Positions 20,113 to 29,374 of a stretch of DNA of 64,000 nucleotides are shown here, piece by piece (position 1 is the first letter of the stretch; every line of letters begins with the position of its first letter). The notes beneath the pieces were generated by a model. It saw only the letters and a program-made list of their open reading frames with translations. It had not been told where the DNA came from and did no database searches. Source of the DNA: Fusobacterium gastrosuis (GTDB taxonomy: Bacteria; Fusobacteriota; Fusobacteriia; Fusobacteriales; Fusobacteriaceae); contig NZ_LT607734.1 in NCBI RefSeq assembly GCF_900095285.1, positions 930,001 to 994,000 of the forward strand, in the 5' to 3' direction. Position numbers and translations under genes: made by a program.

Positions 20113-20640
20113 TTACTTAGAACCGAAAGATCCTAATTTTTTAGTAGCATTATCTATAAAATTTTTAAATACTTTTTCAGAAATAGTTCCTATTTCACTT
20201 TTATTAACAGCAAGTAGTGAATAAATTTTAGAACTATCTTCCCAAGCACCTTTTTGAGTTACTTTTTTCATTATTAAATCAGTAGCGTAATTTGATAAAT
20301 CAGAAGTTACAGGAGATACAATACTTTTTGAAAAAGCATCCATTCCATCTAATTGACTTTTATATAAACTGTCAACTTCTTTTTTTATTTGACTTCTTAA
20401 ATCTGCAGAAGCATCTTTATTTGCTTGTGATTGAGCAACAATAGAACCGCTTTTTGAAATAGAAGCAGAAGTTAAAGAGTATAATTCAGTTTCAGGATTA
20501 ACTCTTGAAGCTACAGCTTCTTGAATAGCTGTAGGAGCAGATGAATTAGATGAAAGTTTAGGGATCATACTGTTAATTGATGAACAACTAGTTATTAATA
20601 AAGTGGAAAAAGCTAATAAAAATAATCTATTTTTAATCAT
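20113..20640 (-). CDS. small outer-surface lipoprotein (LPP20-like)
   Basis: The 175-residue precursor has a type II signal peptide (MIKNRLFLLAFSTLLITSC), with a lipobox ending in Cys at about residue 19. The mature part is Ser/Ala-rich. Its middle (SGSIVAQSQANKDASADLRS) resembles the helical repeat of LPP20-type lipoproteins; I offer that family tentatively. It would be anchored in the outer membrane or in the periplasmic leaflet of a membrane. The ribosome site is AGGAGG. It is monocistronic, with hairpin terminators on both sides. Confidence 0.75.
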   Translation of the reverse strand: MIKNRLFLLAFSTLLITSCSSINSMIPKLSSNSSAPTAIQEAVASRVNPETELYSLTSASISKSGSIVAQSQANKDASADLRSQIKKEVDSLYKSQLDGMDAFSKSIVSPVTSDLSNYATDLIMKKVTQKGAWEDSSKIYSLLAVNKSEIGTISEKVFKNFIDNATKKLGSFGSK

Positions 20641-20686
20641 AATTATCCTCCTAAAATATTTTCCTACATTATAACATAATAAACGA

Positions 20687-20720
20687 AAATAAAAAAGAGC
20701 TATTAGTTCTAATAGCTCTT
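20687..20720 (-). terminator. terminator of hgdH
   Basis: AAGAGCTATTAG pairs with CTAATAGCTCTT over a 2-base loop. On the minus strand a T run follows. Confidence 0.88.
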
Positions 20721-20730
20721 AATTTTTTTA

Positions 20731-21741
20731 CTATCCTTTTATATCGTTTTTACAAGCACCAGTTTCAAGATATTCTTTTAAGTTTTCAAAAGAAGTTTCT
20801 ATCATATTTGATGCAGCTTCATCAGTGTAAGAACCAACATGAGGAGTTACTAAAACTCTTGGGTATAAATCAAGTAATCTTTGGAATGTAGGGAATTTTA
20901 GTTTAAACTCAACTTCCTTATCTGAGAAGTTTTTAAAGAAGTAATTAACTTCTCCTTCTATTGTATCTATTCCTGCACCCATTAAATGACCACTTTCAAG
21001 TGCTTCAATAACTGCTTCAAGATCCATTAATTCTCCTCTGGCAGTATTAATTAAGATAGAATTTTTCTTCATTTTTGCTAGGAACTCTTTAGTTATTACT
21101 TTTCCATTTTCTTTTATATAAGGAGCATGAATAGATATTACATCAGAGTTTCTTACTAATTCATCTAAAGAAACTTGTGTAACTATATCATCAATACCTT
21201 CTTTAGGAAACATGTCATATCCTAAAACATTTGCACCAAGCCCTTTGAATAATTTAGCGGCAGTGAAACCGATTTTTCCAAGTCCTATTATTCCAACATT
21301 ACAATTTCTAATTTCTCTAGCAAACATATATGGATCAACAGTAAAATCTCTGTTTTCAAATTTTACAGCAGTATGAGGAAGTGCTCTTAGTAGTGACATA
21401 GCCATTGATACAGCTAACTCAGCAATTGCATTTGGTGAGTAAAAAGGAACATATGCTAATTTAAAACCTAATTCTTTAGCATATTTTACATCTATATGAT
21501 TAGTTCCAACTGTTCTAGTGAAAAGATATTTTACACCATAACTTTTATACATATCTAAAACTTCTTTATTTGCAAAACAATTTCCACGTAAAACAACACA
21601 TTCAAATCCTTTTGCTTTTTCGGCAGTTTCTTTACTATTTAAATAATCTGGAATTAATTCTATTTCGTGATTAAATTTTTTATTTAATTCGTTAAATAAA
21701 GGAACTTCAACCTCTCTTACACCATAAAATAAAATTTTCAT
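20731..21741 (-). CDS. hgdH: (R)-2-hydroxyglutarate dehydrogenase (D-2-hydroxyacid dehydrogenase family)
   Basis: The 336-residue protein would reduce 2-oxoglutarate to (R)-2-hydroxyglutarate with NADH. It has the D-hydroxyacid dehydrogenase layout: NAD loop VGIIGLGKIGFTAA, catalytic Arg in NTARGEL, Glu in GIDTIEGE and His in TPHVGSYTDEAA. By family it could be called D-lactate dehydrogenase. The N-terminus (MKILFYGVREVEVPLF) and VVLRGNCFANKEVLD closely resemble, from memory, Acidaminococcus HgdH, and it sits divergent from gdhA beside the whole pathway. The ATG at 21741 follows AGGAGG; the 38 residues of open frame upstream are discarded. Confidence 0.88.
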   Translation of the reverse strand: MKILFYGVREVEVPLFNELNKKFNHEIELIPDYLNSKETAEKAKGFECVVLRGNCFANKEVLDMYKSYGVKYLFTRTVGTNHIDVKYAKELGFKLAYVPFYSPNAIAELAVSMAMSLLRALPHTAVKFENRDFTVDPYMFAREIRNCNVGIIGLGKIGFTAAKLFKGLGANVLGYDMFPKEGIDDIVTQVSLDELVRNSDVISIHAPYIKENGKVITKEFLAKMKKNSILINTARGELMDLEAVIEALESGHLMGAGIDTIEGEVNYFFKNFSDKEVEFKLKFPTFQRLLDLYPRVLVTPHVGSYTDEAASNMIETSFENLKEYLETGACKNDIKG

Positions 21742-22114
21742 AAAAATCCTCCTTCTATAATAATTATAATAATTTACTTTGTAATCAATTATAACATAAA
21801 TAAAAAAAATATAAGACCTAAAAAAATATAAAGTAAGATAGAAAAAATTAATCAAAAAATAAAATTTTTCAAATTGTAGAATAAATGCTAGGTATGCTGC
21901 TTTTTATATATAATAATCATAAATTTTATGAATATAAAAAACGAAAATAATTAAGTTTTTATATAAAAATTAAGTCAAAAACAGTACAAAAAGATAAAAA
22001 AAGAAAAAATAATTTTCTTCTTGACATATTTTTTAAAAATGTTAAAATTAACTTAAAATGAAATATAAGATAAAAATAAAAATTAAGAATTATATTTTTT
22101 AAGGAGGAGTAACA
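21742..22114. promoter_or_regulatory. divergent promoter region between hgdH and gdhA
   Basis: On the plus strand TTGACA (22021-22026), 16 bases, TAAAAT (22043-22048) is a good promoter for gdhA. On the minus strand a TATAAT (complement of 21788-21793) with a weak -35 could serve hgdH. The rest is AT-rich with no recognisable gene or riboswitch. Confidence 0.7.
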
Positions 22115-23377
22115 ATGAGTAAAGAAACTTTAAACCCACTATTAAGTGCACAAGCACAAGTAAAAAAAGCGTGTGATGCATTAGGAGCAAATCCAGCTGT
22201 ATATGAGTTATTGAAAGAACCACAAAGAATAATAGAAATCTCTATACCAGTTAAAATGGATGACGGTTCTATAAAAACATTCAAAGGATATAGATCAGCT
22301 CACAATGATGCAGTAGGACCTTACAAAGGAGGAATAAGATTCCATCCAGCTGTTAACGCTGACGAAGTAAAAGCTCTTTCAATTTGGATGAGTATTAAAT
22401 GTCAAGTTACAGGAATTCCTTATGGTGGAGGAAAAGGAGGAATTACTGTTGATCCTTCAGAATTATCTAAAAGAGAATTAGAACAATTATCTAGAGGATG
22501 GGTAAGAGGAATGTTCAGATATTTAGGAGAAAAACTAGATATCCCAGCTCCAGATGTAAATACAAATGGACAAATCATGGCATGGATGCAAGATGAATAC
22601 AATAAATTAGCAGGAGAACAAACTATAGGAGTTTTCACAGGAAAACCATTAACTTATGGAGGATCTCAAGGAAGAAATGAAGCAACAGGATTTGGAGTTG
22701 CTGTAATAACTAGAGAAACTTTAAAAGCAGTAGGAATGGATATTTCTAAAGCAACTGTAGCAGTTCAAGGATTTGGAAATGTTGGAAAATATACAGTAAA
22801 AAATATCATTAAATTAGGTGGAAAAGTAGTAGCAGTTGCTGAATTTGAAAAAGAAAGAGGAGCTTTTGCTGTTTATAAAGCAGAAGGATTTACTTTTGAA
22901 GAATTAGAAGCTGCAAAAGCTGCAGGAAGCATAACAAAAGCTGCAGGAGCAAAAACAATAACTATGGATGAATTCTGGGCATTAGATGTTGACGCTATCA
23001 ACCCTTGTGCTTTAGAAAATGCAATTAAAGAACATGAAGCTAATTTAATAAAAGCTAAAGTTATAGCTGAAGGTGCAAATGGACCAGTTACTCTAGAAGC
23101 TGACGAAATCCTTTATAAAAAAGGTGTAGTAGTTGCTCCAGATATACTAGCAAATGCTGGTGGAGTTACAGTATCTTATTTTGAATGGGTACAAAACTTA
23201 TATGGATACTACTGGACAGAAAAAGAAGTAGAAGAAAAAGAAGAAAGAGCAATGGTAGATGCGTTCAACCCAATTTGGGAAATGAAAGTTGCTAAAAATG
23301 TTTCTTTCAGACAAGCAACTTATATGAAATCTATCGATAGAATAGCAAAAGCTATGGAAGTTAGAGGATGGTTATAA
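22115..23377 (+). CDS. gdhA: glutamate dehydrogenase
   Basis: The 420-residue protein oxidises glutamate to 2-oxoglutarate and ammonia, the entry step of the fermentation. The N-terminal domain carries KGYRSAHNDAVGPYKGGIRF and GIPYGGGKGGI with the substrate and catalytic lysines. The Rossmann domain has VQGFGNVGKYT. Near the end are VAEGANGPVT and PDILANAGGVTVSYFEWVQN. The length fits the hexameric short class. The coenzyme is likely NAD, given the catabolic setting, but is not decided by the sequence. AAGGAGGAG precedes the ATG. A terminator follows, so it is transcribed separately from the gcd-hgd genes. Confidence 0.95.
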   Translation: MSKETLNPLLSAQAQVKKACDALGANPAVYELLKEPQRIIEISIPVKMDDGSIKTFKGYRSAHNDAVGPYKGGIRFHPAVNADEVKALSIWMSIKCQVTGIPYGGGKGGITVDPSELSKRELEQLSRGWVRGMFRYLGEKLDIPAPDVNTNGQIMAWMQDEYNKLAGEQTIGVFTGKPLTYGGSQGRNEATGFGVAVITRETLKAVGMDISKATVAVQGFGNVGKYTVKNIIKLGGKVVAVAEFEKERGAFAVYKAEGFTFEELEAAKAAGSITKAAGAKTITMDEFWALDVDAINPCALENAIKEHEANLIKAKVIAEGANGPVTLEADEILYKKGVVVAPDILANAGGVTVSYFEWVQNLYGYYWTEKEVEEKEERAMVDAFNPIWEMKVAKNVSFRQATYMKSIDRIAKAMEVRGWL

Positions 23378-23418
23378 TCAAAAATTGATTAATTCTAAAG
23401 TTAATTGATAGTATAAGG

Positions 23419-23447
23419 GTGGTCTATTTTATAGACCACTTTTTTTC
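23419..23447 (+). terminator. terminator after gdhA
   Basis: GTGGTCTAT pairs with ATAGACCAC over a 3-base loop, followed by T7. Confidence 0.92.
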
Positions 23448-23599
23448 TATAAGATTTATAAAATAGAAATTTTTTAAAGAAGAACATATAAAAAATAAAT
23501 ATTAATTTTATATTTAATATATAATTTAAAAAAAAAACGAAATAAAAAACTAGAAAAAAAATAAAAAAAATAGTATTATTATATAGACAATGATATGCA

Positions 23600-23616
23600 G
23601 TTATAATAATTATAAC
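23600..23616 (+). promoter_or_regulatory. palindrome over the probable -10 of the gcd-hgd operon
   Basis: GTTATAAT-A-ATTATAAC is a perfect inverted repeat containing a TATAAT at 23602-23607. It is the best -10 candidate in the AT-rich 283-base gap between the gdhA terminator and gcdD. No convincing -35 pairs with it. The palindrome could be an operator, or only a chance symmetry of an AT-rich -10. The rest of the gap holds nothing I recognise. Confidence 0.4.
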
Positions 23617-23730
23617 AGTTCTTAAAACAAACATTTTTTTCTAGATTTGAAAATAAAAAAGAAAAGAAAAATTAAAAATATAATTATTATAAACAAAAGA
23701 AAACTGTATAACTAAAAAAGGAGGAAATAT

Positions 23731-24054
23731 ATGTGGACATCTCAAACTATGACCTTTTATGAAAGTTTTATAACTTTTTTAATTGGATTTACTGTAGTTT
23801 TCGCTTCTCTTATTGCTCTTGCGATATTTATTTTAATATCATCTAAGATAGTAGGATTTATAACGAAAGCAGTACCGCAAGAAAAACCACAACAAGCTGC
23901 ACCTGTACCACAAGCTAGTGTAAAAACAGCAGCTCCAGTTGTAAAAGACAACCAAGAAGAATTAGAAAATTTAGCAGTTATCATTTCAGCTATTAGTGAA
24001 GAAATGAGAGAACCGGTGGAAAATTTCCAAATAGTAAGTATAAAGGAAATTTAA
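23731..24054 (+). CDS. gcdD: glutaconyl-CoA decarboxylase delta subunit (OadG-type)
   Basis: The 107-residue protein matches the usual GcdD length. One N-terminal membrane segment (ITFLIGFTVVFASLIALAIFILI) is followed by a Pro/Ala-rich linker (residues about 50-70) and an acidic helix (QEELENLAVIISAISEEM) typical of OadG/GcdD proteins. It helps assemble the sodium-pumping decarboxylase at the inner membrane. It is the first gene of the long operon and lies 40 bases before gcdC. AGGAGG precedes the ATG. Confidence 0.85.
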   Translation: MWTSQTMTFYESFITFLIGFTVVFASLIALAIFILISSKIVGFITKAVPQEKPQQAAPVPQASVKTAAPVVKDNQEELENLAVIISAISEEMREPVENFQIVSIKEI

Positions 24055-24094
24055 AGAAAAAATTAAAATAAGATAAGATTAGAAAGGAGAAAAA

Positions 24095-24508
24095 ATGAAA
24101 TACGTAGTTACATTAAATGGGAAAAAATTTGAAGTTGAGGTAGAAAAAGTTGGTGGAGGAAAATCTTTATCTCGTCAACCAGTAGGAAGAACAGAAAGAA
24201 CAGTAGTAGCTGAACCAGTAGCGGCAGCACCAGCTCCAGCACCTGTGGCAGCTCCAGTAGCAGCACCAACTCCAGCACCTGTATCAGCAGGAGCAGGAAC
24301 TGAAATAACAAGTCCAATGCCTGGATCAATCTTAGATGTAAAAGTAAATGTTGGAGATGTAGTAAAATATGGAGATTGTTTAGCTGTATTAGAAGCTATG
24401 AAAATGGAAAATGATATTCCAGCAACAGTGGATGGAACAGTTGCAGAAGTTAGAGTAAAAAAAGGAGATATGGTAGAAACTGACGCCGTTCTAATAGTAA
24501 TAAAATAA
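24095..24508 (+). CDS. gcdC: glutaconyl-CoA decarboxylase gamma subunit (biotin carrier)
   Basis: The 137-residue protein has a short N-terminal domain, a flexible Ala/Pro linker (residues about 38-66) and a C-terminal biotinyl domain (TSPMPGSILDVKVNVGDVV). The biotinylated lysine is Lys103 in EAMKMEND. Biotin shuttles CO2 from the carboxyltransferase GcdA to the membrane decarboxylase GcdB. Its place between gcdD and gcdB, and the presence of gcdA further down, identify it as GcdC rather than an acetyl-CoA carboxylase carrier. Confidence 0.93.
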   Translation: MKYVVTLNGKKFEVEVEKVGGGKSLSRQPVGRTERTVVAEPVAAAPAPAPVAAPVAAPTPAPVSAGAGTEITSPMPGSILDVKVNVGDVVKYGDCLAVLEAMKMENDIPATVDGTVAEVRVKKGDMVETDAVLIVIK

Positions 24509-24523
24509 TGGGAGGATTTTAAG

Positions 24524-25663
24524 ATGGACTTTTTTCAAGTTATACAAGAATTGCTAGAACAGTCAGGTTTTGTTGCACTTAACTGGGAAAATATGGTAAT
24601 GTTATTAATTTCTTTCGTTTTAATATACTTAGCAATAGTAAAAAAATTCGAGCCATTACTATTATTACCAATAGCGTTTGGAATGTTCTTAGCAAATATA
24701 CCTTTGGTAGATTTGATGACAGAAGCGGATCCTTGGTATAAATCAGGTGTAATTCGTATAATGTATAGTGGAATAAAAAGTAATTTATTCCCTTGTTTAA
24801 TATTTATGGGAGTTGGAGCGATGACAGATTTTGCTCCGTTAATAGCTAATCCTATAAGTTTACTTTTAGGAGCAGCAGCTCAATTAGGAATTTATGTAGC
24901 TTTTATGTTTGCTAATGCAACTGGATTATTTACACCGGCTCAAGCAGCAGCAATAGGAATAATAGGTGGAGCAGATGGACCTACATCTATTTATATAGCT
25001 AATAACTTGGCTCCAGAATTGGTTGCACCAATAGCAGTTGCAGCATATTCATATATGGCATTAATACCACTTATTCAACCACCTATAATGAAGTTACTTA
25101 CTACTAAAAAAGAAAGAGCAGTAAAAATGAATCAACTTCGTAAAGTAAGTAAGACAGAAAAGATAGTTTTCCCAGTGGCAACTGTATTGTTCTGTTCATT
25201 ACTTTTACCTTCAGTAGCTCCACTTTTAGGTATGTTAATGTTGGGAAATATATTTAAAGAATCAGGAGTAGTTCAAAGACTTTCTGATACTGCACAAAAT
25301 AATTTAATCAATATTATTACTATAATGTTGGGTGTGAGTGTTGGAGCAACAGCTAATGGACAAATTTTCTTAAGAGTTCAAACACTAGCTATAATAGCTA
25401 TGGGACTTGCAGCATTTGCATTCTCAACAGCTGGTGGAATAATTTTAGGAAAAATATTGTATTATGCAACTGGCGGAAAAATCAATCCATTAATAGGATC
25501 AGCGGGTGTATCAGCAGTTCCGATGGCAGCTCGTGTATCTCAAACTGTTGGTGCAAAAGAAAATCCTACAAACTTCTTATTGATGCACGCAATGGGACCA
25601 AATGTTGCTGGAGTTATAGGATCAGCTGTAGCAGCAGGATTCTTTATGATAGTTTTCGGATAG
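24524..25663 (+). CDS. gcdB: glutaconyl-CoA decarboxylase beta subunit (sodium pump)
   Basis: The 379-residue protein has about 9-11 hydrophobic segments and belongs to the OadB/GcdB/MmdB family. It shows [15 protein letters not shown], the ion-binding region [15 protein letters not shown] with the key Asp, and [16 protein letters not shown]. It decarboxylates carboxybiotin and exports sodium ions, conserving the energy of glutaconyl-CoA decarboxylation as a sodium gradient. GGAGG lies 8 bases before the ATG, and the gene follows gcdC by 15 bases. Confidence 0.95.
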   Translation: MDFFQVIQELLEQSGFVALNWENMVMLLISFVLIYLAIVKKFEPLLLLPIAFGMFLANIPLVDLMTEADPWYKSGVIRIMYSGIKSNLFPCLIFMGVGAMTDFAPLIANPISLLLGAAAQLGIYVAFMFANATGLFTPAQAAAIGIIGGADGPTSIYIANNLAPELVAPIAVAAYSYMALIPLIQPPIMKLLTTKKERAVKMNQLRKVSKTEKIVFPVATVLFCSLLLPSVAPLLGMLMLGNIFKESGVVQRLSDTAQNNLINIITIMLGVSVGATANGQIFLRVQTLAIIAMGLAAFAFSTAGGIILGKILYYATGGKINPLIGSAGVSAVPMAARVSQTVGAKENPTNFLLMHAMGPNVAGVIGSAVAAGFFMIVFG

Positions 25664-25731
25664 AATAAAGTTTAAAGATACAATTTTTTAAAAAAGTTTT
25701 TATATTAAATATTATTTTAGGAGGGATTTTT

Positions 25732-26697
25732 GTGAGCAAGGTAATGTCTTTACATGACGCAATAGCTAAATATGTTCAATCAGGAGATAGCTTATGTTTC
25801 GGTGGATTTACAACAAATAGAAAACCATACGCAGCAGTGTATGAAATTATTAGACAAGGTCAAACAGACTTTATAGGATATTCAGGTCCAGCTGGTGGAG
25901 ATTGGGATATCTTAATAGGGGAAGGAAGAGTAAAAGCTTTCATTAACTGTTATATAGCTAATTCAGGATATACTAATGTATGTAGAAGATTTAGACATGC
26001 AATAGAAAAAGATAAAAATTTATTATTTGAAGATTATTCTCAAGATGTTATGATGTATATGCTTCATGCATCATCTTTAGGGCTTCCTTATCTACCTGTT
26101 AAATTTATGCAAGGTTCAGATATAGCAAATAAATGGGGAATTAGTAAAGAAATTAGACAAACAATAGAAAAATTGCCTGATGATAAATTAGTGGAAGTAG
26201 ATAATCCGTTTGTACCAGGAGAAAAAGTTTTAGCTATACCTGTTCCTAGAATAGATACTGCTATAATTCATGTACAAAAAGCTTCAATAAATGGAACTTG
26301 TTCTATAGAAGGAGATGAATTCCATGATATAGATATAGCTGTGGCATCTAAGAAATGTATTGTTTTAGCTGAAGAAATAGTGACTGAAGAAGAAATTAGA
26401 AAAGACCCAACTAAAAACTCTATTCCACAATTCTGTGTTGACGCAGTAGTTCATGTTCCATATGGTGCTCACCCATCACAACTTTATAACTACTATGATT
26501 ATGACCCAGATTTCTATAAAATGTATGACAAAGCTTCTAGTACAACAGAAGACTTTAAAGCATTTGTAAAAGAATGGATATTAGATGTAAAAGATCACGA
26601 TGCATATATAGATAAATTAGGTGCTAGTAGACTGGCTAAACTAAGAGTTGTTCCTGGATTCCAATATGCAGCAAAAATTGTTAAGGAGGATAAATAA
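25732..26697 (+). CDS. gctA: glutaconate CoA-transferase subunit A
   Basis: The 321-residue family I CoA-transferase alpha subunit has SLHDAIAKYVQSGDSLCFGGF at its start, YSGPAGGDWDILIG for CoA binding and PVPRIDTAIIHVQKAS. With GctB it moves CoA from acetyl-CoA or glutaconyl-CoA to (R)-2-hydroxyglutarate. The start is a GTG with AGGAGG 5 bases upstream. The stop overlaps the gctB ATG, so the two subunits are translationally coupled. The length matches the known Acidaminococcus subunit (about 320). Confidence 0.94.
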   Translation: MSKVMSLHDAIAKYVQSGDSLCFGGFTTNRKPYAAVYEIIRQGQTDFIGYSGPAGGDWDILIGEGRVKAFINCYIANSGYTNVCRRFRHAIEKDKNLLFEDYSQDVMMYMLHASSLGLPYLPVKFMQGSDIANKWGISKEIRQTIEKLPDDKLVEVDNPFVPGEKVLAIPVPRIDTAIIHVQKASINGTCSIEGDEFHDIDIAVASKKCIVLAEEIVTEEEIRKDPTKNSIPQFCVDAVVHVPYGAHPSQLYNYYDYDPDFYKMYDKASSTTEDFKAFVKEWILDVKDHDAYIDKLGASRLAKLRVVPGFQYAAKIVKEDK

Positions 26698-27497
26698 TGG
26701 CTAAGAATTATAAAAATTATACTCTTAAAGAAATGCAAGCAATAACTATTGCGAAAGAAATTGAAGATGGACAAATAGTAACAGTTGGTACAGGACTTCC
26801 TTTAATAGGAGCTGCACTTGCTAAAAACATTTTTGCACCTAATTGTAAGTTAATAGTGGAAAGCGGACTTATGGATTGTAGCCCAATAGAAGTTCCAAGA
26901 TCAGTTGGAGATTCAAGACTTATGGGTCATTGTGCTGTTCAATGGCCAAATATTAGATTTATAGGATTTGAAACTAATGAATGGTTAAATGGAAATGATA
27001 GAATAATAGCTTTCATAGGTGGAGCTCAAATTGATCCATACGGAAATGTAAACTCTACTTGTATAGGAGATTATTATGCTCCAAAAACAAGATTTACTGG
27101 TTCAGGAGGAGCTAATGCAATCGCTACTTATTCTAATACAGTAATAATGATGCAACATGAAAAAAGAAGATTTATAGAAAAGATTGACTATGTAACATCT
27201 ATTGGATGGGGAGATGGACCTGGTGGAAGAGAAAAATTAGGACTACCAGGAAATAGAGGACCTAAAGCAGTTGTAACTGATAAAGGTGTTTTGAGATTTG
27301 ATGAAAAAACAAAAAGAATGTATTTAGCAGGATATTTCCCTAATTCTTCTATAGAAGATATAGTTGAAAATACTGGATTTGAAATTGATACATCAAGAGC
27401 TGTTAAATTAGAACCACCTTCAGAAGATGTAATTAAAATGATAAGAGAACAAATAGATCCAAATCAAGCATTTATTAAAGTGCCTGTGGAAGAATAA
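26697..27497 (+). CDS. gctB: glutaconate CoA-transferase subunit B
   Basis: The 266-residue beta subunit carries the catalytic glutamate, probably Glu55 in LIVESGLMDC, which forms the CoA thioester intermediate. Other family features are GTGLPLIGAALAKN near the N-terminus and GSGGANAIATYSN. It forms a heterooctamer with GctA in characterised systems. It starts at the last base of gctA (TAATG overlap), with AAGGAGG upstream inside gctA. The length equals the usual GctB. Confidence 0.94.
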   Translation: MAKNYKNYTLKEMQAITIAKEIEDGQIVTVGTGLPLIGAALAKNIFAPNCKLIVESGLMDCSPIEVPRSVGDSRLMGHCAVQWPNIRFIGFETNEWLNGNDRIIAFIGGAQIDPYGNVNSTCIGDYYAPKTRFTGSGGANAIATYSNTVIMMQHEKRRFIEKIDYVTSIGWGDGPGGREKLGLPGNRGPKAVVTDKGVLRFDEKTKRMYLAGYFPNSSIEDIVENTGFEIDTSRAVKLEPPSEDVIKMIREQIDPNQAFIKVPVEE

Positions 27498-27517
27498 AAT
27501 AAGGAGTGTGTAAATAG

Positions 27518-29275
27518 ATGAGTAATTTTTCGATGCCTAAATATTTTCAAAATATGCCGATTGTAGGGAAACCAATTTCTGCAATAGATGAAGTTAATGA
27601 AAATGAAATTAGGGAAGTAGAAGAAGCAATAGCACAAGAAATAGAAGCTATGCAACAAGCTGGAACTCCAGATGAAAAAATAAATGAAAAAGGACAAATG
27701 ACAGCTTTACAAAGAGTTGCTGAATTAATAGATGAAGGAACATGGTATCCTTTAAATACACTATACAATCCAGAAGATTTTGAAACTGGAACTGGTATAG
27801 TAAAAGGTTTAGCGAGAATTGAAGGTAAATGGGCAGTTGTAGTTGCATCTGATAATAAAAAAATAGTTGGAGCTTGGGTTCCAGGACAAGCTGAAAATCT
27901 TTTAAGAGCTTCTGACACAGCAAAATGTTTAGGTATTCCATTAGTTTATGTATTAAATTGTAGTGGAGTTAAATTAGATGAACAAGAAATGGTATATCCT
28001 AACCGTCGTGGTGGAGGAACACCTTTCTTCAGAAATGCTGAATTACAACAATTAGGAATTCCAGTAATAGTTGGAATTTATGGAACTAACCCAGCAGGTG
28101 GAGGATACCATAGTATCAGCCCGACTATATTAATAGCTCACGAAGATGCAAATATGGCAGTTGGAGGAGCAGGAATAGTAGGAGGAATGAATCCTAAAGG
28201 TTACATTGATATGGAAGGAGCTATCCAAATAGCTGAAGCAACAATGAAAAGTAAAAATGTAGAAGTTCCTGGAACAGTTGATATTCACTATAATGAAACA
28301 GGATTCTTCAGAGAAGTATATGGAGATGAAATTGGAGTTTTAGAAGGAATTAGAAAATACATGAGCTATTTACCGGCTTATAATTTAGATTTCTTTAGAG
28401 TCGATGAACCAGCTGAACCTCAATTAGATCCAGAAGATTTATATTCAATAATCCCAATGAACCAAAAGAAAATTTATAATATCTATGATATAATTGGACG
28501 TTTATTTGATAATTCAGAATTTTCTGAATATAAAAAAGGATATGGTCCAGAAGTTGTTACTGGTCTTGCAAAAGTAGAAGGATTATTAGTAGGAGTTGTA
28601 GCAAATGCTCAAGGATTGCTAATGAATTATCCTGAATATAAAGAAAAATCAGTAGGAATTGGAGGTAAATTATACCGTCAAGGGCTTATAAAAATGAGCG
28701 AATTTGTAAATTTATGTTCAAGAGATAGAATTCCAATAGTATGGCTACAAGATACTACAGGTATAGATGTAGGAAATGATGCTGAAAAAGCTGAACTTCT
28801 AGGACTAGGTCAATCATTGATATATTCAATAGAAAATTCAGGAGTTCCTCAAATAGAAATATCTATAAGAAAAGCGTCAGCAGCAGCTCACTATGTATTA
28901 GGAGGACCTCAAGGTAATAATACAAATGCTTTCTCTTTAGGAACAGCAGCGACTGAAGTATATGTAATGAACGGAGAAACAGCGGCAAGTGCAATGTATT
29001 CAAGAAGACTTGCAAAAGATCATCAAGCTGGAAAAGATTTACAACCTACAATAGATAAAATGAATAAATTGATAGAAGAATACAAAACTAAATCAAGACC
29101 AGCATTCTGTGCTAAAAAAGGTATGGTTGACGAAATAGTTCCATTAAGAGATTTAAGAGGATATATATCAGCATTTGCAAATGCAGTATATCAAAATCCT
29201 AAATCGATATGTGCATTCCATCAAATGATCTTACCAAGAGCAATAAGAGAGTTTAATACGTTTGTAAAAAAATAA
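27518..29275 (+). CDS. gcdA: glutaconyl-CoA decarboxylase alpha subunit (carboxyltransferase)
   Basis: The 585-residue carboxyltransferase has two crotonase-like halves. The first half has VPGQAENLLRASDTAKCLGIP and the oxyanion region GTNPAGGGYHSISPT; the second has PIVWLQDTTGIDVGND and HYVLGGPQGNNTNAF. It transfers the glutaconyl-CoA carboxyl to biotin on GcdC, releasing crotonyl-CoA on the cytoplasmic side. The ribosome site AAGGAG lies 15 bases before the ATG, which is rather far. It is separated from the other gcd genes by gctAB. The length fits GcdA (about 587). Confidence 0.95.
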   Translation: MSNFSMPKYFQNMPIVGKPISAIDEVNENEIREVEEAIAQEIEAMQQAGTPDEKINEKGQMTALQRVAELIDEGTWYPLNTLYNPEDFETGTGIVKGLARIEGKWAVVVASDNKKIVGAWVPGQAENLLRASDTAKCLGIPLVYVLNCSGVKLDEQEMVYPNRRGGGTPFFRNAELQQLGIPVIVGIYGTNPAGGGYHSISPTILIAHEDANMAVGGAGIVGGMNPKGYIDMEGAIQIAEATMKSKNVEVPGTVDIHYNETGFFREVYGDEIGVLEGIRKYMSYLPAYNLDFFRVDEPAEPQLDPEDLYSIIPMNQKKIYNIYDIIGRLFDNSEFSEYKKGYGPEVVTGLAKVEGLLVGVVANAQGLLMNYPEYKEKSVGIGGKLYRQGLIKMSEFVNLCSRDRIPIVWLQDTTGIDVGNDAEKAELLGLGQSLIYSIENSGVPQIEISIRKASAAAHYVLGGPQGNNTNAFSLGTAATEVYVMNGETAASAMYSRRLAKDHQAGKDLQPTIDKMNKLIEEYKTKSRPAFCAKKGMVDEIVPLRDLRGYISAFANAVYQNPKSICAFHQMILPRAIREFNTFVKK

Positions 29276-29289
29276 TAAAAGTTTAAAGA

Positions 29290-29332
29290 AATCAGGGGGT
29301 ATATAAAAGAATTTTTATATTGCTCCCTGATT
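29290..29332 (+). promoter_or_regulatory. long hairpin in the gcdA-gltS gap
   Basis: AATCAGGG (29290-29297) pairs with CCCTGATT (29325-29332), with a further inner ATATAAAA/TTTTATAT stem. It lacks a clean T run, so partial termination or a processing site that sets different expression of gcdA and gltS is more likely than full termination. Confidence 0.5.
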
Positions 29333-29374
29333 GAAAATATTTACAGAAATTTAAAAAGAAAGTAGGTAAAGATT

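Noticed and set aside
20731-21741. D-lactate dehydrogenase as the name of this gene
   Set aside because: The family fits, but sequence details and the location beside all other hydroxyglutarate genes favour (R)-2-hydroxyglutarate dehydrogenase.
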